Shown here piece after piece: positions 47,244 to 57,658 of a stretch of DNA of 64,000 bases. A program made the translations under genes and the position numbers. Origin of the DNA: Pseudomonas sp. SST3 (lineage in GTDB: Bacteria; Pseudomonadota; Gammaproteobacteria; Pseudomonadales; Pseudomonadaceae). Within the stretch, counting starts at the first letter, position 1. The number at the start of each line of letters is the position of its first letter. The notes beneath the pieces were generated by a model. That model saw only the letters and a list, made by a program, of their open reading frames with translations. It made no database searches and was not told the DNA's origin. The DNA is taken from NCBI RefSeq assembly GCF_003325755.1, contig NZ_QORI02000002.1, forward strand, positions 241,085 through 305,084, written 5' to 3'.

Positions 47244-50087
47244 TCACAGCTGGGTAACCTGGATACGCGGCAAGAATTCGACCTGCTCGCGGGTGAAGGC
47301 CTCGAACTCCTGCTGCCACTTCGACGGCACCTCGACCTTGTGCACCTGTACCGCAGTCACCTTGTACTCGGGACAGTTGGTGGCCCAGTCCGAGTTGTCG
47401 GTGGTGATCACGTTGGCGCCGGATTCCGGGTGGTGGAAGGTGGTGTAGACCACACCCGGCTGCATGCGCTCGGTGACCTTGGCGCGCATCACCGTCTCGC
47501 CGGCACGGCTGTTGATGCCGACCCAGTCGCCATCGTTGATCCCACGGTCCTCGGCATCCACTGGATGCAGTTCGAGAATGTCCTCGGCGTGCCAAGCGCC
47601 GTTGGCGGTGCGCCGGGTCTGTGCGCCGACGTTGTACTGCGACAGGATGCGGCCGGTGGTGAGCACCAGCGGACGCTTGCGCGAGGTGCGCTCTTCGGTC
47701 GGGATGTACTCGGTGACCATGAAGCGACCCTTGCCACGCACGAACGCATCCTCGTGCATGATCGGCGTACCTTCCGGCGCCTCGTCGTTGCACGGCCACT
47801 GGATACTGCCCATCCGGTCGAGCTTGGCGTAGCTGACGCCAGTGAAGGTCGGGGTCAGGCGGGCGATCTCGTCCATGATCTGCGACGGATGGGTGTAGTT
47901 CATCGGGTAGCCGAGGGCGTTGGACAGCGCCACGGTTACTTCCCAGTCTTCCTTGCCGGCCAGCGCGGGCATCACCTTGCGCACCGGTGAAATGCGCCTC
48001 TCGGCGTTGGTAAAGGTGCCGTTCTTCTCCAGGAAAGAGGCGCCCGGCAGGAACACATGGGCGTATTTGGCGGTTTCGTTGAGGAAGAGGTCCTGCACCA
48101 CCACGCACTCCATGGCCTTGAGCGCGTCGGTGACGTGCTGGGTGTCCGGGTCGGACTGCGCTGGGTCCTCGCCCTGCACATAGAGGCCCTTGAAGGTGCC
48201 GGCGTGCGCCGCGGCGAGCATGTTGGGAATTCGCAGGCCCGGCTCGTCGAGCAGACTGACGCCCCAGGCGGCCTCGAATTGCGGCCGCACCACCGGATCC
48301 GAGACATGGCGGTAGCCCGGCAATTCATGCGGGAAGGAGCCCATGTCGCAGGAGCCCTGCACGTTGTTCTGTCCGCGCAGCGGATTCACCCCAACGCCCG
48401 GGCGACCGATGTTGCCAGTGGCCATGGCCAGGTTGGCGATCGCCATGACGGTGGACGAGCCCTGGCTGTGCTCGGTGACGCCCAGGCCGTAGTAGATCGC
48501 GGCGTTGCCGCCGGTGGCATACAGGCGTGCGGCTGCGCGTACCTCGGCGGCCGGCACGCCGGTCAGCTCCTGCATGGCCTCGGGGCTGTTGCGCTGCTCG
48601 CTGACGAAGGCACGCCATTGCTCGAAGGCTTCGGCCTCGCAGCGCTCGGCGACGAAGGCCTCATTGACCAGCCCTTCCGTGACGATCACGTGAGCCAGGC
48701 TGTTGAGCAGGGCGACGTTGCTGCCGGGGCGCAGTTGCAGGTGGTGTTCGGCCTTGATGTGCGGGCTGCGCACCAGGTCGATACCGCGCGGATCGGCGAC
48801 GATCAGCCGCGCGCCTTCACGCAGGCGGCGCTTGAGCTGCGAGCCGAACACCGGATGGCCGTCGGTGGGGTTGGCGCCGATCACCAACACCACGTCGGCG
48901 GACAGCACCGAGTCGAAGTCCTGGGTACCGGCGGATTCGCCGAGAGTGACCTTGAGGCCATAGCCGGTCGGCGAATGGCAGACCCGCGCGCAGGTATCGA
49001 CGTTGTTGTTGCCGAAGGCGGCGCGCACCAGCTTCTGCACCAGATAGGTTTCCTCGTTGGTGCATCGCGAGGAGGTCAGCCCGCCGACCGAGTCGCGACC
49101 GTACTGCGCCTGGATCTCCTTGAAGCGCCTGGCGGCATAACCGATCGCCTCGTCCCAGCTCACCGAGCGCCAAGGCTCGCTGATGCTGTCGCGGATCATC
49201 GGCGTCTTGATGCGGTCCGGGTGGGTGGCATAGCCCCAGGCGAAGCGGCCTTTGACGCAGGCATGGCCGTGGTTGGCGTGGCCGTCCTTGTTCGGCACCA
49301 TGCGCACCACTTCGTTGCCCTTGACCTCGGCCTTGAACGAGCAGCCGACACCGCAATAGGCGCAGGTGGTGGTCACGCTGCGTTCGGCCTGGCCCATCTC
49401 GATCAGCGACTTCTCGGTCAGGGTGGCGGTCGGGCAGGCATTCACGCACGCGCCACAGGAAACGCACTCGGAATCGATGAAGCTTTCGTCCTGGCTGGCG
49501 GCCACTCGCGAATCGAACCCACGGCCGTCGATCGTCAGGGCGAAAGTGCCCTGCACTTCTTCACAGGCCCGCACGCAACGGTTGCAGACGATGCACTTGG
49601 ATGGGTCGTAGGTGAAATAGGGGTTGGATTCGTCTTTGGGCTCGGCCAGGTGAGTCTTCACCGGGTCGTAGCGCACCTCGCGCAGGCCGACCACGCCGGC
49701 CATGTCCTGCAGTTCGCAGTTGCCGTTGGCCGAGCAGGTCAGGCAGTCCAGCGGATGGTCGGAGATATACAGCTCCATGGTGCCGCGGCGCAGCTCGGCG
49801 AGCTTCGGGCTCTGCGTGCGCACCTTCATGCCCGGCTCAACCGGGGTGGTGCAGGACGCCGGATAACCGCGGCGGCCCTCGATTTCCACGGTACACAGGC
49901 GACATGAGCCGAACGGCTCCAGGCTGTCGCTGGCGCACAACTTGGGCACGGAAATGCTGGCCTCTTGTGCAGCGCGCATGACCGACGTGCCAGCCGGCAC
50001 GGTGATGGCGGTGCCGTCGATTTCCACCGTTACCGGGGCGCCGGTGCGGGCGGGAGTGCCATAGTCGAGTTCACGATACAGGGCCAT
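47244..50087 (-). CDS. fdsA: NAD-dependent formate dehydrogenase alpha (molybdopterin) subunit
   Basis: Catalytic subunit that oxidises formate to CO2 and passes electrons to FdsB. The 947 residues contain an N-terminal 2Fe-2S ferredoxin-like domain (CASDSLEPFGSCRLCTVE), the NuoG-like His/Cys 4Fe-4S motif (HPLDCLTCSANGNCELQ) and two 4Fe-4S motifs (CIVCNRCVRACE and CVSCGACVNACP). Another cluster motif (CAYCGVGC) and the Mo-bisPGD domain follow. The Mo ligand is probably the Cys in ARVCHSPTGYG near residue 385, not selenocysteine. The ATG at 50087 has GGAGG upstream. It follows fdsB by 15 bp. Confidence 0.96.
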   Translation of the reverse strand: MALYRELDYGTPARTGAPVTVEIDGTAITVPAGTSVMRAAQEASISVPKLCASDSLEPFGSCRLCTVEIEGRRGYPASCTTPVEPGMKVRTQSPKLAELRRGTMELYISDHPLDCLTCSANGNCELQDMAGVVGLREVRYDPVKTHLAEPKDESNPYFTYDPSKCIVCNRCVRACEEVQGTFALTIDGRGFDSRVAASQDESFIDSECVSCGACVNACPTATLTEKSLIEMGQAERSVTTTCAYCGVGCSFKAEVKGNEVVRMVPNKDGHANHGHACVKGRFAWGYATHPDRIKTPMIRDSISEPWRSVSWDEAIGYAARRFKEIQAQYGRDSVGGLTSSRCTNEETYLVQKLVRAAFGNNNVDTCARVCHSPTGYGLKVTLGESAGTQDFDSVLSADVVLVIGANPTDGHPVFGSQLKRRLREGARLIVADPRGIDLVRSPHIKAEHHLQLRPGSNVALLNSLAHVIVTEGLVNEAFVAERCEAEAFEQWRAFVSEQRNSPEAMQELTGVPAAEVRAAARLYATGGNAAIYYGLGVTEHSQGSSTVMAIANLAMATGNIGRPGVGVNPLRGQNNVQGSCDMGSFPHELPGYRHVSDPVVRPQFEAAWGVSLLDEPGLRIPNMLAAAHAGTFKGLYVQGEDPAQSDPDTQHVTDALKAMECVVVQDLFLNETAKYAHVFLPGASFLEKNGTFTNAERRISPVRKVMPALAGKEDWEVTVALSNALGYPMNYTHPSQIMDEIARLTPTFTGVSYAKLDRMGSIQWPCNDEAPEGTPIMHEDAFVRGKGRFMVTEYIPTEERTSRKRPLVLTTGRILSQYNVGAQTRRTANGAWHAEDILELHPVDAEDRGINDGDWVGINSRAGETVMRAKVTERMQPGVVYTTFHHPESGANVITTDNSDWATNCPEYKVTAVQVHKVEVPSKWQQEFEAFTREQVEFLPRIQVTQL

Positions 50088-50102
50088 GTCTGTGCCTCCG
50101 AA

Positions 50103-51674
50103 TCAGCGGGCTTCGGCGGTGTCTGGCGACACCCCGAAGTCCTCGGGAAAGTGGTTGATAGCGCTCATCACCGGGTAGGGCGTCATCCCGCCGAGGGCAC
50201 AGAGCGAGGCGCCGAGCATGGTGTCGCAGAGGCTCTTGAGCAGCTCGATACGGCCCGGCTGCGGCCCTTCGGAACGGGCGACGATGATCTGGTCGAGCAG
50301 CTCCTCGCCACGGGTCGAACCGATCCGGCAGGGCGTGCATTTGCCGCAGGATTCCACCGCGCAGAATTCCATGGCGTAGCGCGCCATCTCGGCCAGGTCG
50401 ACCGTATCGTCGAACACCACGATGCCGCCGTGACCGAGCACCGCGCCGAGGGCAGCGAAGGCCTCGTAGTCCAGCGGGGTATCAAACTGCGACTCCGGCA
50501 GATAGGCACCCAGCGGGCCGCCGACCTGCACCGCACGGATCGGCCGGCCACTGGCCGAACCTCCACCATATTCATATAGCAGCTCGCGCAGGGTGATGCC
50601 GAAGGCCTTCTCGATCAGGCCGCCACGCGCGATGTTGCCGGTCAGCTGGATCGGCAGGGTGCCGAGCGAGCGGCCCATGCCGTAATCCTTGTAATAGGCG
50701 CCACCCTTGTCGAGGATGATCGGCACCGAGGCCAAGGAGATCACGTTGTTGATCACCGTCGGCATGCCGAACAATCCTTCGATGGCCGGCAGCGGCGGCT
50801 TCGGCCGCACGGTGCCGCGCTTGCCTTCGACGCTCTCCAGCAGCGCGGTTTCCTCGCCACAGATATAGGCGCCGGCGCCACGGCGCAGCTCCAGGTGGAA
50901 GGCCTTACCGCTGCGGAGCACGTTGTCCCCCAGGTAGCCGGCGGCGTTGGCTCGGGCGATGGTTTCGAGGAGCACTGCCTCAGCGTGCGGATATTCGGAG
51001 CGCAGGTAGATGTAGCCCATGGTGGCGCCGACGGCCAGACCAGCAATGGTCATGCCCTCGATCAGCACATAGGGGTCGTCTTCCATCACCATGCGGTCGG
51101 AGAAGGTCCCCGAGTCGCCTTCGTCAGCGTTGCAGACGATGTACTTCTGCGCCGCCTCGCAGCCGAGCACGGTGCGCCATTTGATACCGGTGGGGAAGGC
51201 CGCGCCGCCACGGCCGCGCAGGCCGGACTCGGTGACCTCGGCGACGATGGCCTCAGGCGTCATGCCCAGAGCACGCTTGAGCCCGCGATAGCCGTCGTGA
51301 GCGATATAGTCATCCAGCGACAACGGGTCGGTGATGCCAGCGCGGGCAAAGGTCAGGCGTTCCTGACGCTTGAGGTACTCGATCTCCTCGGTCAGACCCT
51401 GGCCCAGCGGATGCTCGCCGCCCGACAGGAACCCGGCATCGAACAGTCCGGCGACATCCTTGGCCTTGACCGGACCATAGGCGACACGGCCGGCGGCGGT
51501 GGCGACTTCGACCAGCGGCTCGAGCCAGAACAGCCCACGCGAGCCATTGCGCACCAGCTTCACGTCGAGGCCACGAGCCGCAGCCTCGGCGGCAATGGTC
51601 TGGGCGACCTTGTCGGCACCCAGGCTCAGCGCGGTGACGTCACGCGGTACGTAAACGGTAATGGACTCGCTCAT
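50103..51674 (-). CDS. fdsB: NAD-dependent formate dehydrogenase beta subunit (NuoF-like)
   Basis: Diaphorase subunit that reduces NAD+. The 523 residues have a short N-terminal thioredoxin-like region, the FMN/NAD-binding NuoF domain (GRGGAAFPTGIKW and NADEGDSGTFSDR near residues 155-185) and the 4Fe-4S motif ESCGKCTPCRIGSTRG near residue 445. It begins in an ATGA overlap with fdsG and ends 15 bp before fdsA. Confidence 0.96.
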   Translation of the reverse strand: MSESITVYVPRDVTALSLGADKVAQTIAAEAAARGLDVKLVRNGSRGLFWLEPLVEVATAAGRVAYGPVKAKDVAGLFDAGFLSGGEHPLGQGLTEEIEYLKRQERLTFARAGITDPLSLDDYIAHDGYRGLKRALGMTPEAIVAEVTESGLRGRGGAAFPTGIKWRTVLGCEAAQKYIVCNADEGDSGTFSDRMVMEDDPYVLIEGMTIAGLAVGATMGYIYLRSEYPHAEAVLLETIARANAAGYLGDNVLRSGKAFHLELRRGAGAYICGEETALLESVEGKRGTVRPKPPLPAIEGLFGMPTVINNVISLASVPIILDKGGAYYKDYGMGRSLGTLPIQLTGNIARGGLIEKAFGITLRELLYEYGGGSASGRPIRAVQVGGPLGAYLPESQFDTPLDYEAFAALGAVLGHGGIVVFDDTVDLAEMARYAMEFCAVESCGKCTPCRIGSTRGEELLDQIIVARSEGPQPGRIELLKSLCDTMLGASLCALGGMTPYPVMSAINHFPEDFGVSPDTAEAR

Positions 51675-52165
51675 GCGCGAACCTCCTGTTCAGCCAACAG
51701 TTCCAACAGACCCTCGGCATCGACGCGGCCATGCAGCTCGCCGTTGAGCATGGCGTTCGGCGCGCAGGCGCAATTGCCCAGGCAATACACCGGCTCGAAG
51801 GTGAGGCTGCCGTCTTCGCGGGTCTCGCCGAGCGGCAGGCCGAGCTTTTCCTCGAGTTCGGCAGTCAAGGCCTTGACCCCCATCGAGCGGCAGGCCTCGG
51901 CCTGGCACAGCTTGAGCACCTGACGGCCCGGCGGCGTGGCGCGAAAGTCGTGGTAGAAACTGACCACCCCGTGCACTTCGGCACGCGACAGGCTGAGGTC
52001 CTCGGCAATCATCGGCAGCAGCTCCGGCGGCACCGCACCGAGGCGATCCTGGATGTCGTGCAGGATGGGTAACAGGGCGCCTGGCCGACCGCGGTGGGCG
52101 GCCAGTACCTCACGGGCGACGGCCTGGCACTGCTCGGGGGCGAAGCGCTGGGGAAGAATGGCCAT
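51671..52165 (-). CDS. fdsG: NAD-dependent formate dehydrogenase gamma subunit (NuoE-like)
   Basis: 2Fe-2S subunit of the complex. The 164 residues show the NuoE-type fold: an N-terminal helical part (HDIQDRLGAVPPELLP), then four Cys ligands in CQAEACRSMG and CLGNCACAPNAM near residues 85-135. It is first in the operon, 199 bp from the divergent regulator, and overlaps fdsB by ATGA. Confidence 0.95.
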   Translation of the reverse strand: MAILPQRFAPEQCQAVAREVLAAHRGRPGALLPILHDIQDRLGAVPPELLPMIAEDLSLSRAEVHGVVSFYHDFRATPPGRQVLKLCQAEACRSMGVKALTAELEEKLGLPLGETREDGSLTFEPVYCLGNCACAPNAMLNGELHGRVDAEGLLELLAEQEVRA

Positions 52166-52364
52166 GTTCTATGCTCCAGCCGGCGGCTAAAACCGGTACT
52201 GTCGGGAGACAAGCGCCACACATCACGGCTGATGAGCGCTTATCCCAGGTGGCGTTCGAAGGATCGCCACATATGAATAAAAGTTCTTATACTTGGCCGC
52301 AGAGCGCCCATGTGCGGCACACTATCATGGGCAATCAGCCGAACAAATATGAAGTCTTGAGCAT
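52166..52364. promoter_or_regulatory. Divergent control region of the formate dehydrogenase operon
   Basis: 199-bp gap between the divergent fdsG and regulator starts. It is less GC-rich than its surroundings and holds ATATGAA at 52271-52277 and 52347-52353, plus CATATGATA overlapping the regulator start. A TATACT at 52288-52293 could be a -10 box for the regulator. The repeats are candidate regulator-binding half-sites; unproven. Confidence 0.4.
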
Positions 52365-53453
52365 ATGATACGCATCGAAATCCAGCCACGTTGGCGTTTT
52401 CATCAACGCGACGGCAGCAGCCTCGATCCCCAAGGTCTGGAACTTCTGCAGGCCGTGCACGACACCGGCAAGCTGACCGAAGCCGCTGCCCGCGTCGGCT
52501 ATTCCTATCGCCATGCCTGGAACCTGCTGGGCAAATGGCAGGCCTTCTTCGGCAGCCCGCTTATCGATCTGGAACGCGGCAAGGGCGCACGTCTGGCGCC
52601 GCTGGGGGAAAAACTGCTGTGGGCCGACCAACGGATTCGCGCGCGGCTATCGCCTCAGCTGGACAACCTGGCCGGCGAGCTGGAGCTGGAACTGAACCGG
52701 GTGCTGCAAGCCAGCAACCCGGGCCTGCGCATTCACGCCAGCCACGGTTTCGCCGTGGCGGCGCTGCGCGAGTGGCTGGAGCGCGACCCGAGCTGGCAGT
52801 GGGAGGTGCAGTTTCGCAGCGGTAGCGAGGCGATGATCGCCTTGCATCGCCACGACTGCGAAGTCGCCGGCCTGCATGTGCCGGCCGGGCCGCTCGGCGC
52901 GCTCAGCATGAACCGCATACAGCCGTGGCTGCGGCCCGACCAGCGGGTAATCACCTTCGTCGTGCGCACCCAGGGATTGATGCTCGCCCCCGGCAATCCG
53001 CACGGCGTCGAAGGATTGGGGGACCTGGCGCGTGGCGAGCTGCGCTTCGTCAACCGCGAGCCAGGTTCGGGCACGCGTTTGCTGCTCGAAGATCTATTGC
53101 GCCGCGACGAGCTGGACAGCACCGCGATCAAGGGTTTCCACAACGAGGAATTTACCCATGCCGCAGTGGCCGCCTACGTGGCCAGCGGCATGGCCGACGT
53201 CGGCTTCGGGGTCGAGGCGGCAGCACGCCAGTTCGGTCTGACCTTCCTGCCCATGGCCCGCGAGCACTACTGCCTGCTGTGCCGCGAGGATAGTCTTGAG
53301 CTACCGGCCATGGCCGCGCTGCTACGGGTGCTGCAGAACCCGGAATTCCAGGCGCGCATCAGTCAACTACCCGGGTACGCCTTGAGCCGTCCTGGCGAGG
53401 TGCTGCCGTTAACCCAGGCGCTGGAACAATGGAGTCGCGAGAGCCTGCTCTGA
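52365..53453 (+). CDS. ModE-like transcriptional regulator with periplasmic-binding-type domain (FdsR-like)
   Basis: A 362-residue regulator. An N-terminal ModE/LysR-type winged helix covers about residues 10-75 (LEAAARVGYSYRHAWNLLG region, seen as LTEAAARVGYSYRHAWNLL). A substrate-binding domain from about 105 to 355 resembles molybdate or tungstate receptors (FVNREPGSGTRLLLEDLL, YVASGMADVGFGVEAAA). It is divergent from fdsGBA-fdsD-fdhD, a layout known for FdsR-type regulators that link formate dehydrogenase expression to its molybdenum cofactor. The ligand is inferred. Confidence 0.85.
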   Translation: MIRIEIQPRWRFHQRDGSSLDPQGLELLQAVHDTGKLTEAAARVGYSYRHAWNLLGKWQAFFGSPLIDLERGKGARLAPLGEKLLWADQRIRARLSPQLDNLAGELELELNRVLQASNPGLRIHASHGFAVAALREWLERDPSWQWEVQFRSGSEAMIALHRHDCEVAGLHVPAGPLGALSMNRIQPWLRPDQRVITFVVRTQGLMLAPGNPHGVEGLGDLARGELRFVNREPGSGTRLLLEDLLRRDELDSTAIKGFHNEEFTHAAVAAYVASGMADVGFGVEAAARQFGLTFLPMAREHYCLLCREDSLELPAMAALLRVLQNPEFQARISQLPGYALSRPGEVLPLTQALEQWSRESLL

Positions 53454-53594
53454 GAGCCTTCCTATCCTCTGGCGGATGAATCGTGAACCAACTCACAAAG
53501 CTGGTAAGCGAACAACCGAAGCGGGAACTCGACGCGGACTCACCAGTCTATGGCGCAATTCTCGCCGCAAGGCGGCTCTGTCCTCGAGGTGTCT

Positions 53595-54053
53595 ATGAAG
53601 TCTCTGCAGTTGCTCCTCCTCTCGCTTGGCTTGACCTGTGGCGGCTACGCCCTGGCGGGCAATACCGAAGCCGCCGTGGGTGGCGCGCTGGGAGGTGCCT
53701 TGGGCACGGTGGTCGGCGAACAGTTGGGCGGATCGACCGGCGCGACCATCGGCGCCGGGGTTGGCGGGGCAGCCGGCGGTATGGTCGGTGCCGACAAGCG
53801 CAGCCGCACCGAAGCAGCCATCGGCGGCGGCCTGGGCGCCGCCGGTGGCAACGTCATCGGCCAACGAGTCGGCGGCAGCACCGGCGGCTTGATCGGTGCA
53901 GCGGTGGGCGGTGGCGCTGGTGGAGCGCTCGGCAACGAATATGGCGATGACGATGATCATCGTGACCGCCGTTATCGTGACGATCGTCGCTACTACGGGC
54001 ACCCAGGCAAAGCCAAGGGTCACTGGAAGCACAAACACAAGCATCACGACTGA
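53595..54053 (+). CDS. Glycine-zipper exported protein
   Basis: A 152-residue exported protein: signal peptide MKSLQLLLLSLGLTCGGYALA, then about 95 residues of Gly/Ala-rich glycine-zipper repeats (GGALGGALGTVVGEQLGG, GGSTGATIGAGVGGAAGG and further copies). It ends with a very hydrophilic tail rich in Asp, Arg, His and Lys (DDDDHRDRRYRDDRRYY to HKHKHHD). The ATG at 53595 begins the signal peptide and has GAGGT upstream. Such proteins are thought to associate with membranes; function unknown. The His-rich end could bind metal (inference). Confidence 0.85.
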   Translation: MKSLQLLLLSLGLTCGGYALAGNTEAAVGGALGGALGTVVGEQLGGSTGATIGAGVGGAAGGMVGADKRSRTEAAIGGGLGAAGGNVIGQRVGGSTGGLIGAAVGGGAGGALGNEYGDDDDHRDRRYRDDRRYYGHPGKAKGHWKHKHKHHD

Positions 54054-54066
54054 TACATACGTTCCG

Positions 54067-54091
54067 GGCGGGCCGCTCCTTCAGGCCCGCC
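54067..54091. terminator. Possible bidirectional terminator hairpin
   Basis: Stem GGCGGGCC / GGCCCGCC with a 9-nt loop between the convergent glycine-zipper and thioesterase genes. There is no T-run, so termination is uncertain. Confidence 0.4.
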
Positions 54092-54105
54092 TCGCCCTCG
54101 TCCCG

Positions 54106-54540
54106 CTATTTCGCCAAAGCCTCCAAGGCCGTGCGCAACCCATCCGGAATCGGCGTCGGCCGATTGCTGGCGCGGTCCACGAACACATGCACGAAGCGCC
54201 CCGCCGCGCAGGCCTGCTCTTCACCTACTTTGAAGATCGCCAATTCGTACTGCACCGAGCTGTTCCCGAGCTTGCCAACCCGCATGCCTACTTCCAGCGC
54301 ATCGGGAAAAGCGATGGATGCAAAGTAGTCGCACGATGAGCTGACCACGAAGCCGACCACTTCGCCTTCATGGATATCCAGCCCACCGCGTTCGATCAGG
54401 TAGGCATTCACCGCGCTGTCGAAATAGCTGTAGTAAACGACGTTGTTCACGTGGCCATAGATGTCGTTGTCATGCCAGCGCGTAGTGATCGGCTGGAAGT
54501 GGCGATAATCGGCGCGCAGGTGCTGCGGTTGTTCAGCCAT
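54106..54540 (-). CDS. Acyl-CoA thioesterase (4HBT, hot-dog fold)
   Basis: A 144-residue thioesterase of the 4-hydroxybenzoyl-CoA thioesterase family. The catalytic Asp is in RWHDNDIYGHVNNVVYYSYFD near residue 25. The ATG at 54540 fits the family. It lies 57 bp downstream of the iron-type alcohol dehydrogenase gene on the same strand, and a fatty acid oxidation-like pair lies just beyond, so a role in acyl-CoA turnover is plausible. The substrate is not identifiable. Confidence 0.88.
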   Translation of the reverse strand: MAEQPQHLRADYRHFQPITTRWHDNDIYGHVNNVVYYSYFDSAVNAYLIERGGLDIHEGEVVGFVVSSSCDYFASIAFPDALEVGMRVGKLGNSSVQYELAIFKVGEEQACAAGRFVHVFVDRASNRPTPIPDGLRTALEALAK

Positions 54541-54597
54541 TGGAAATCCTTGAGTAGGCAAAGCGCTGCGCAACGCTAACGCGACGCAGCGCGCGGC

Positions 54598-55761
54598 TCA
54601 GTATGCTGCTTGGTAGATCGCCAAGGCATCGGCCTCGGTCACTTCGCGCGGATTGTTGACGAGCAGGCGCTGCTGAAGCATCGCCTCCTTGGCCAGCTGC
54701 GGCAGCATGTCTTCCGGCACACAGGCATCGCGCAGGCGAGTCGGCAGGCCGACGCGAGCGCTCATCTGCTCGAACTCCTCAATCAGCTGTTCGGCGTAGG
54801 TAGTGGGATCGCCCGTACGCAGCCGGTCACCGAGGACGATCGGCGCCAGTTCGCCGTAGTGAGTGGTAGCCGCGCTGACGTTGAAGCGCAGTACCTGCGG
54901 CAGCACCAGCGCATTGGATAGCCCGTGAGGGATATGGAAGTTGCCGCCCAGCGGATAGGCCAGCGCATGCACAGCCGCCACTGGCGCGTTGGCGAACGCC
55001 TGCCCGGCCAAGCAGGCGCCGAGCAGCATCGCCTGGCGCGCCTCGCGGTTACCGCCGTTGTGCACCGCCTCGTCGAGATTGGCGGACAGCAGCCGCAGCG
55101 CTTCGCGGGCCAGCAGGTCGGACATCGGGTTCTTCTTCAGTGCGCTGGTATAGGCCTCGATGGCATGCACCATGGCGTCAATGCCGGTGGCTGCGGTGAC
55201 CGCTGGCGGCAGGCCGAGGGTGAGGTCGGCGTCGAGCAGCGCCAGGTCCGGCAGCAGAAACGGCGAGACCACGCCCATCTTGGTCGTCTCGCCAGTGGTG
55301 ATGATGGCGATCTGGGTGACCTCGGAGCCGGTACCCGCAGTGGTCGGCACCTGGATTAGCGGCAGACGCTGGCCCTTGGCGTTTCCCACGCCATAGATGT
55401 CCTGCAGCGATTGCGCACACGCTGGATGCGCTAACAACGCCACCAGCTTGGCGACATCCATCGAGCTGCCGCCACCGAAGCCGATGACCAGATCGGCACC
55501 GCATGCTTTCGCCTGCTCGACCGCAGCCATCACGATATTTTCTGGCGGATCGGCGATGACCTGATCGTAGACCGCAACTGCCAGGCCTTCACTTTCGAAG
55601 CCAGGCAACACCTCGTTGAGCAGGCCGAAGCGGGTGATGCCGGGGTCGGTCACCACCAGCACCGAACCCGCGCCGCGCTCCTTGCAGAGGCCGGCCAGCC
55701 GGCGCGACGAGCCGGGTTCGCAGATCAGTTGAGCGGTTGTGGCAAAGCTGAACGGATGCAT
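54598..55761 (-). CDS. Iron-containing alcohol dehydrogenase
   Basis: Group III NAD(P)-dependent alcohol dehydrogenase, 387 residues. The nucleotide-binding motif GFGGGSSMDVAKLVALLA lies near residue 95. The metal-binding residues are in GIDAMVHAIEAYTS and HALAYPLGGNFHIPHGLSNA (three His and an Asp by family). GGAGG precedes the ATG at 55761. The alcohol substrate is unknown. A thioesterase gene follows. Confidence 0.93.
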   Translation of the reverse strand: MHPFSFATTAQLICEPGSSRRLAGLCKERGAGSVLVVTDPGITRFGLLNEVLPGFESEGLAVAVYDQVIADPPENIVMAAVEQAKACGADLVIGFGGGSSMDVAKLVALLAHPACAQSLQDIYGVGNAKGQRLPLIQVPTTAGTGSEVTQIAIITTGETTKMGVVSPFLLPDLALLDADLTLGLPPAVTAATGIDAMVHAIEAYTSALKKNPMSDLLAREALRLLSANLDEAVHNGGNREARQAMLLGACLAGQAFANAPVAAVHALAYPLGGNFHIPHGLSNALVLPQVLRFNVSAATTHYGELAPIVLGDRLRTGDPTTYAEQLIEEFEQMSARVGLPTRLRDACVPEDMLPQLAKEAMLQQRLLVNNPREVTEADALAIYQAAY

Positions 55762-55866
55762 CGGTGCCTCCTGTGTCGAATATTGGGCTCTCCTGGCGGA
55801 GGCGCTTGGTTGCCTAAGGCATCCCGGTGCTGCTCTATCCGGGGCTGATGGGTTTCACGATTCCGA

Positions 55867-57656
<1,790 letters not shown>

Positions 57657-57658
57657 GC

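Noticed and set aside
48057..49907. A 616-codon plus-strand open frame opposite fdsA
   Set aside because: It is antisense to fdsA, which has complete iron-sulfur and molybdopterin motifs. The long frame is a by-product of GC-rich codon use.
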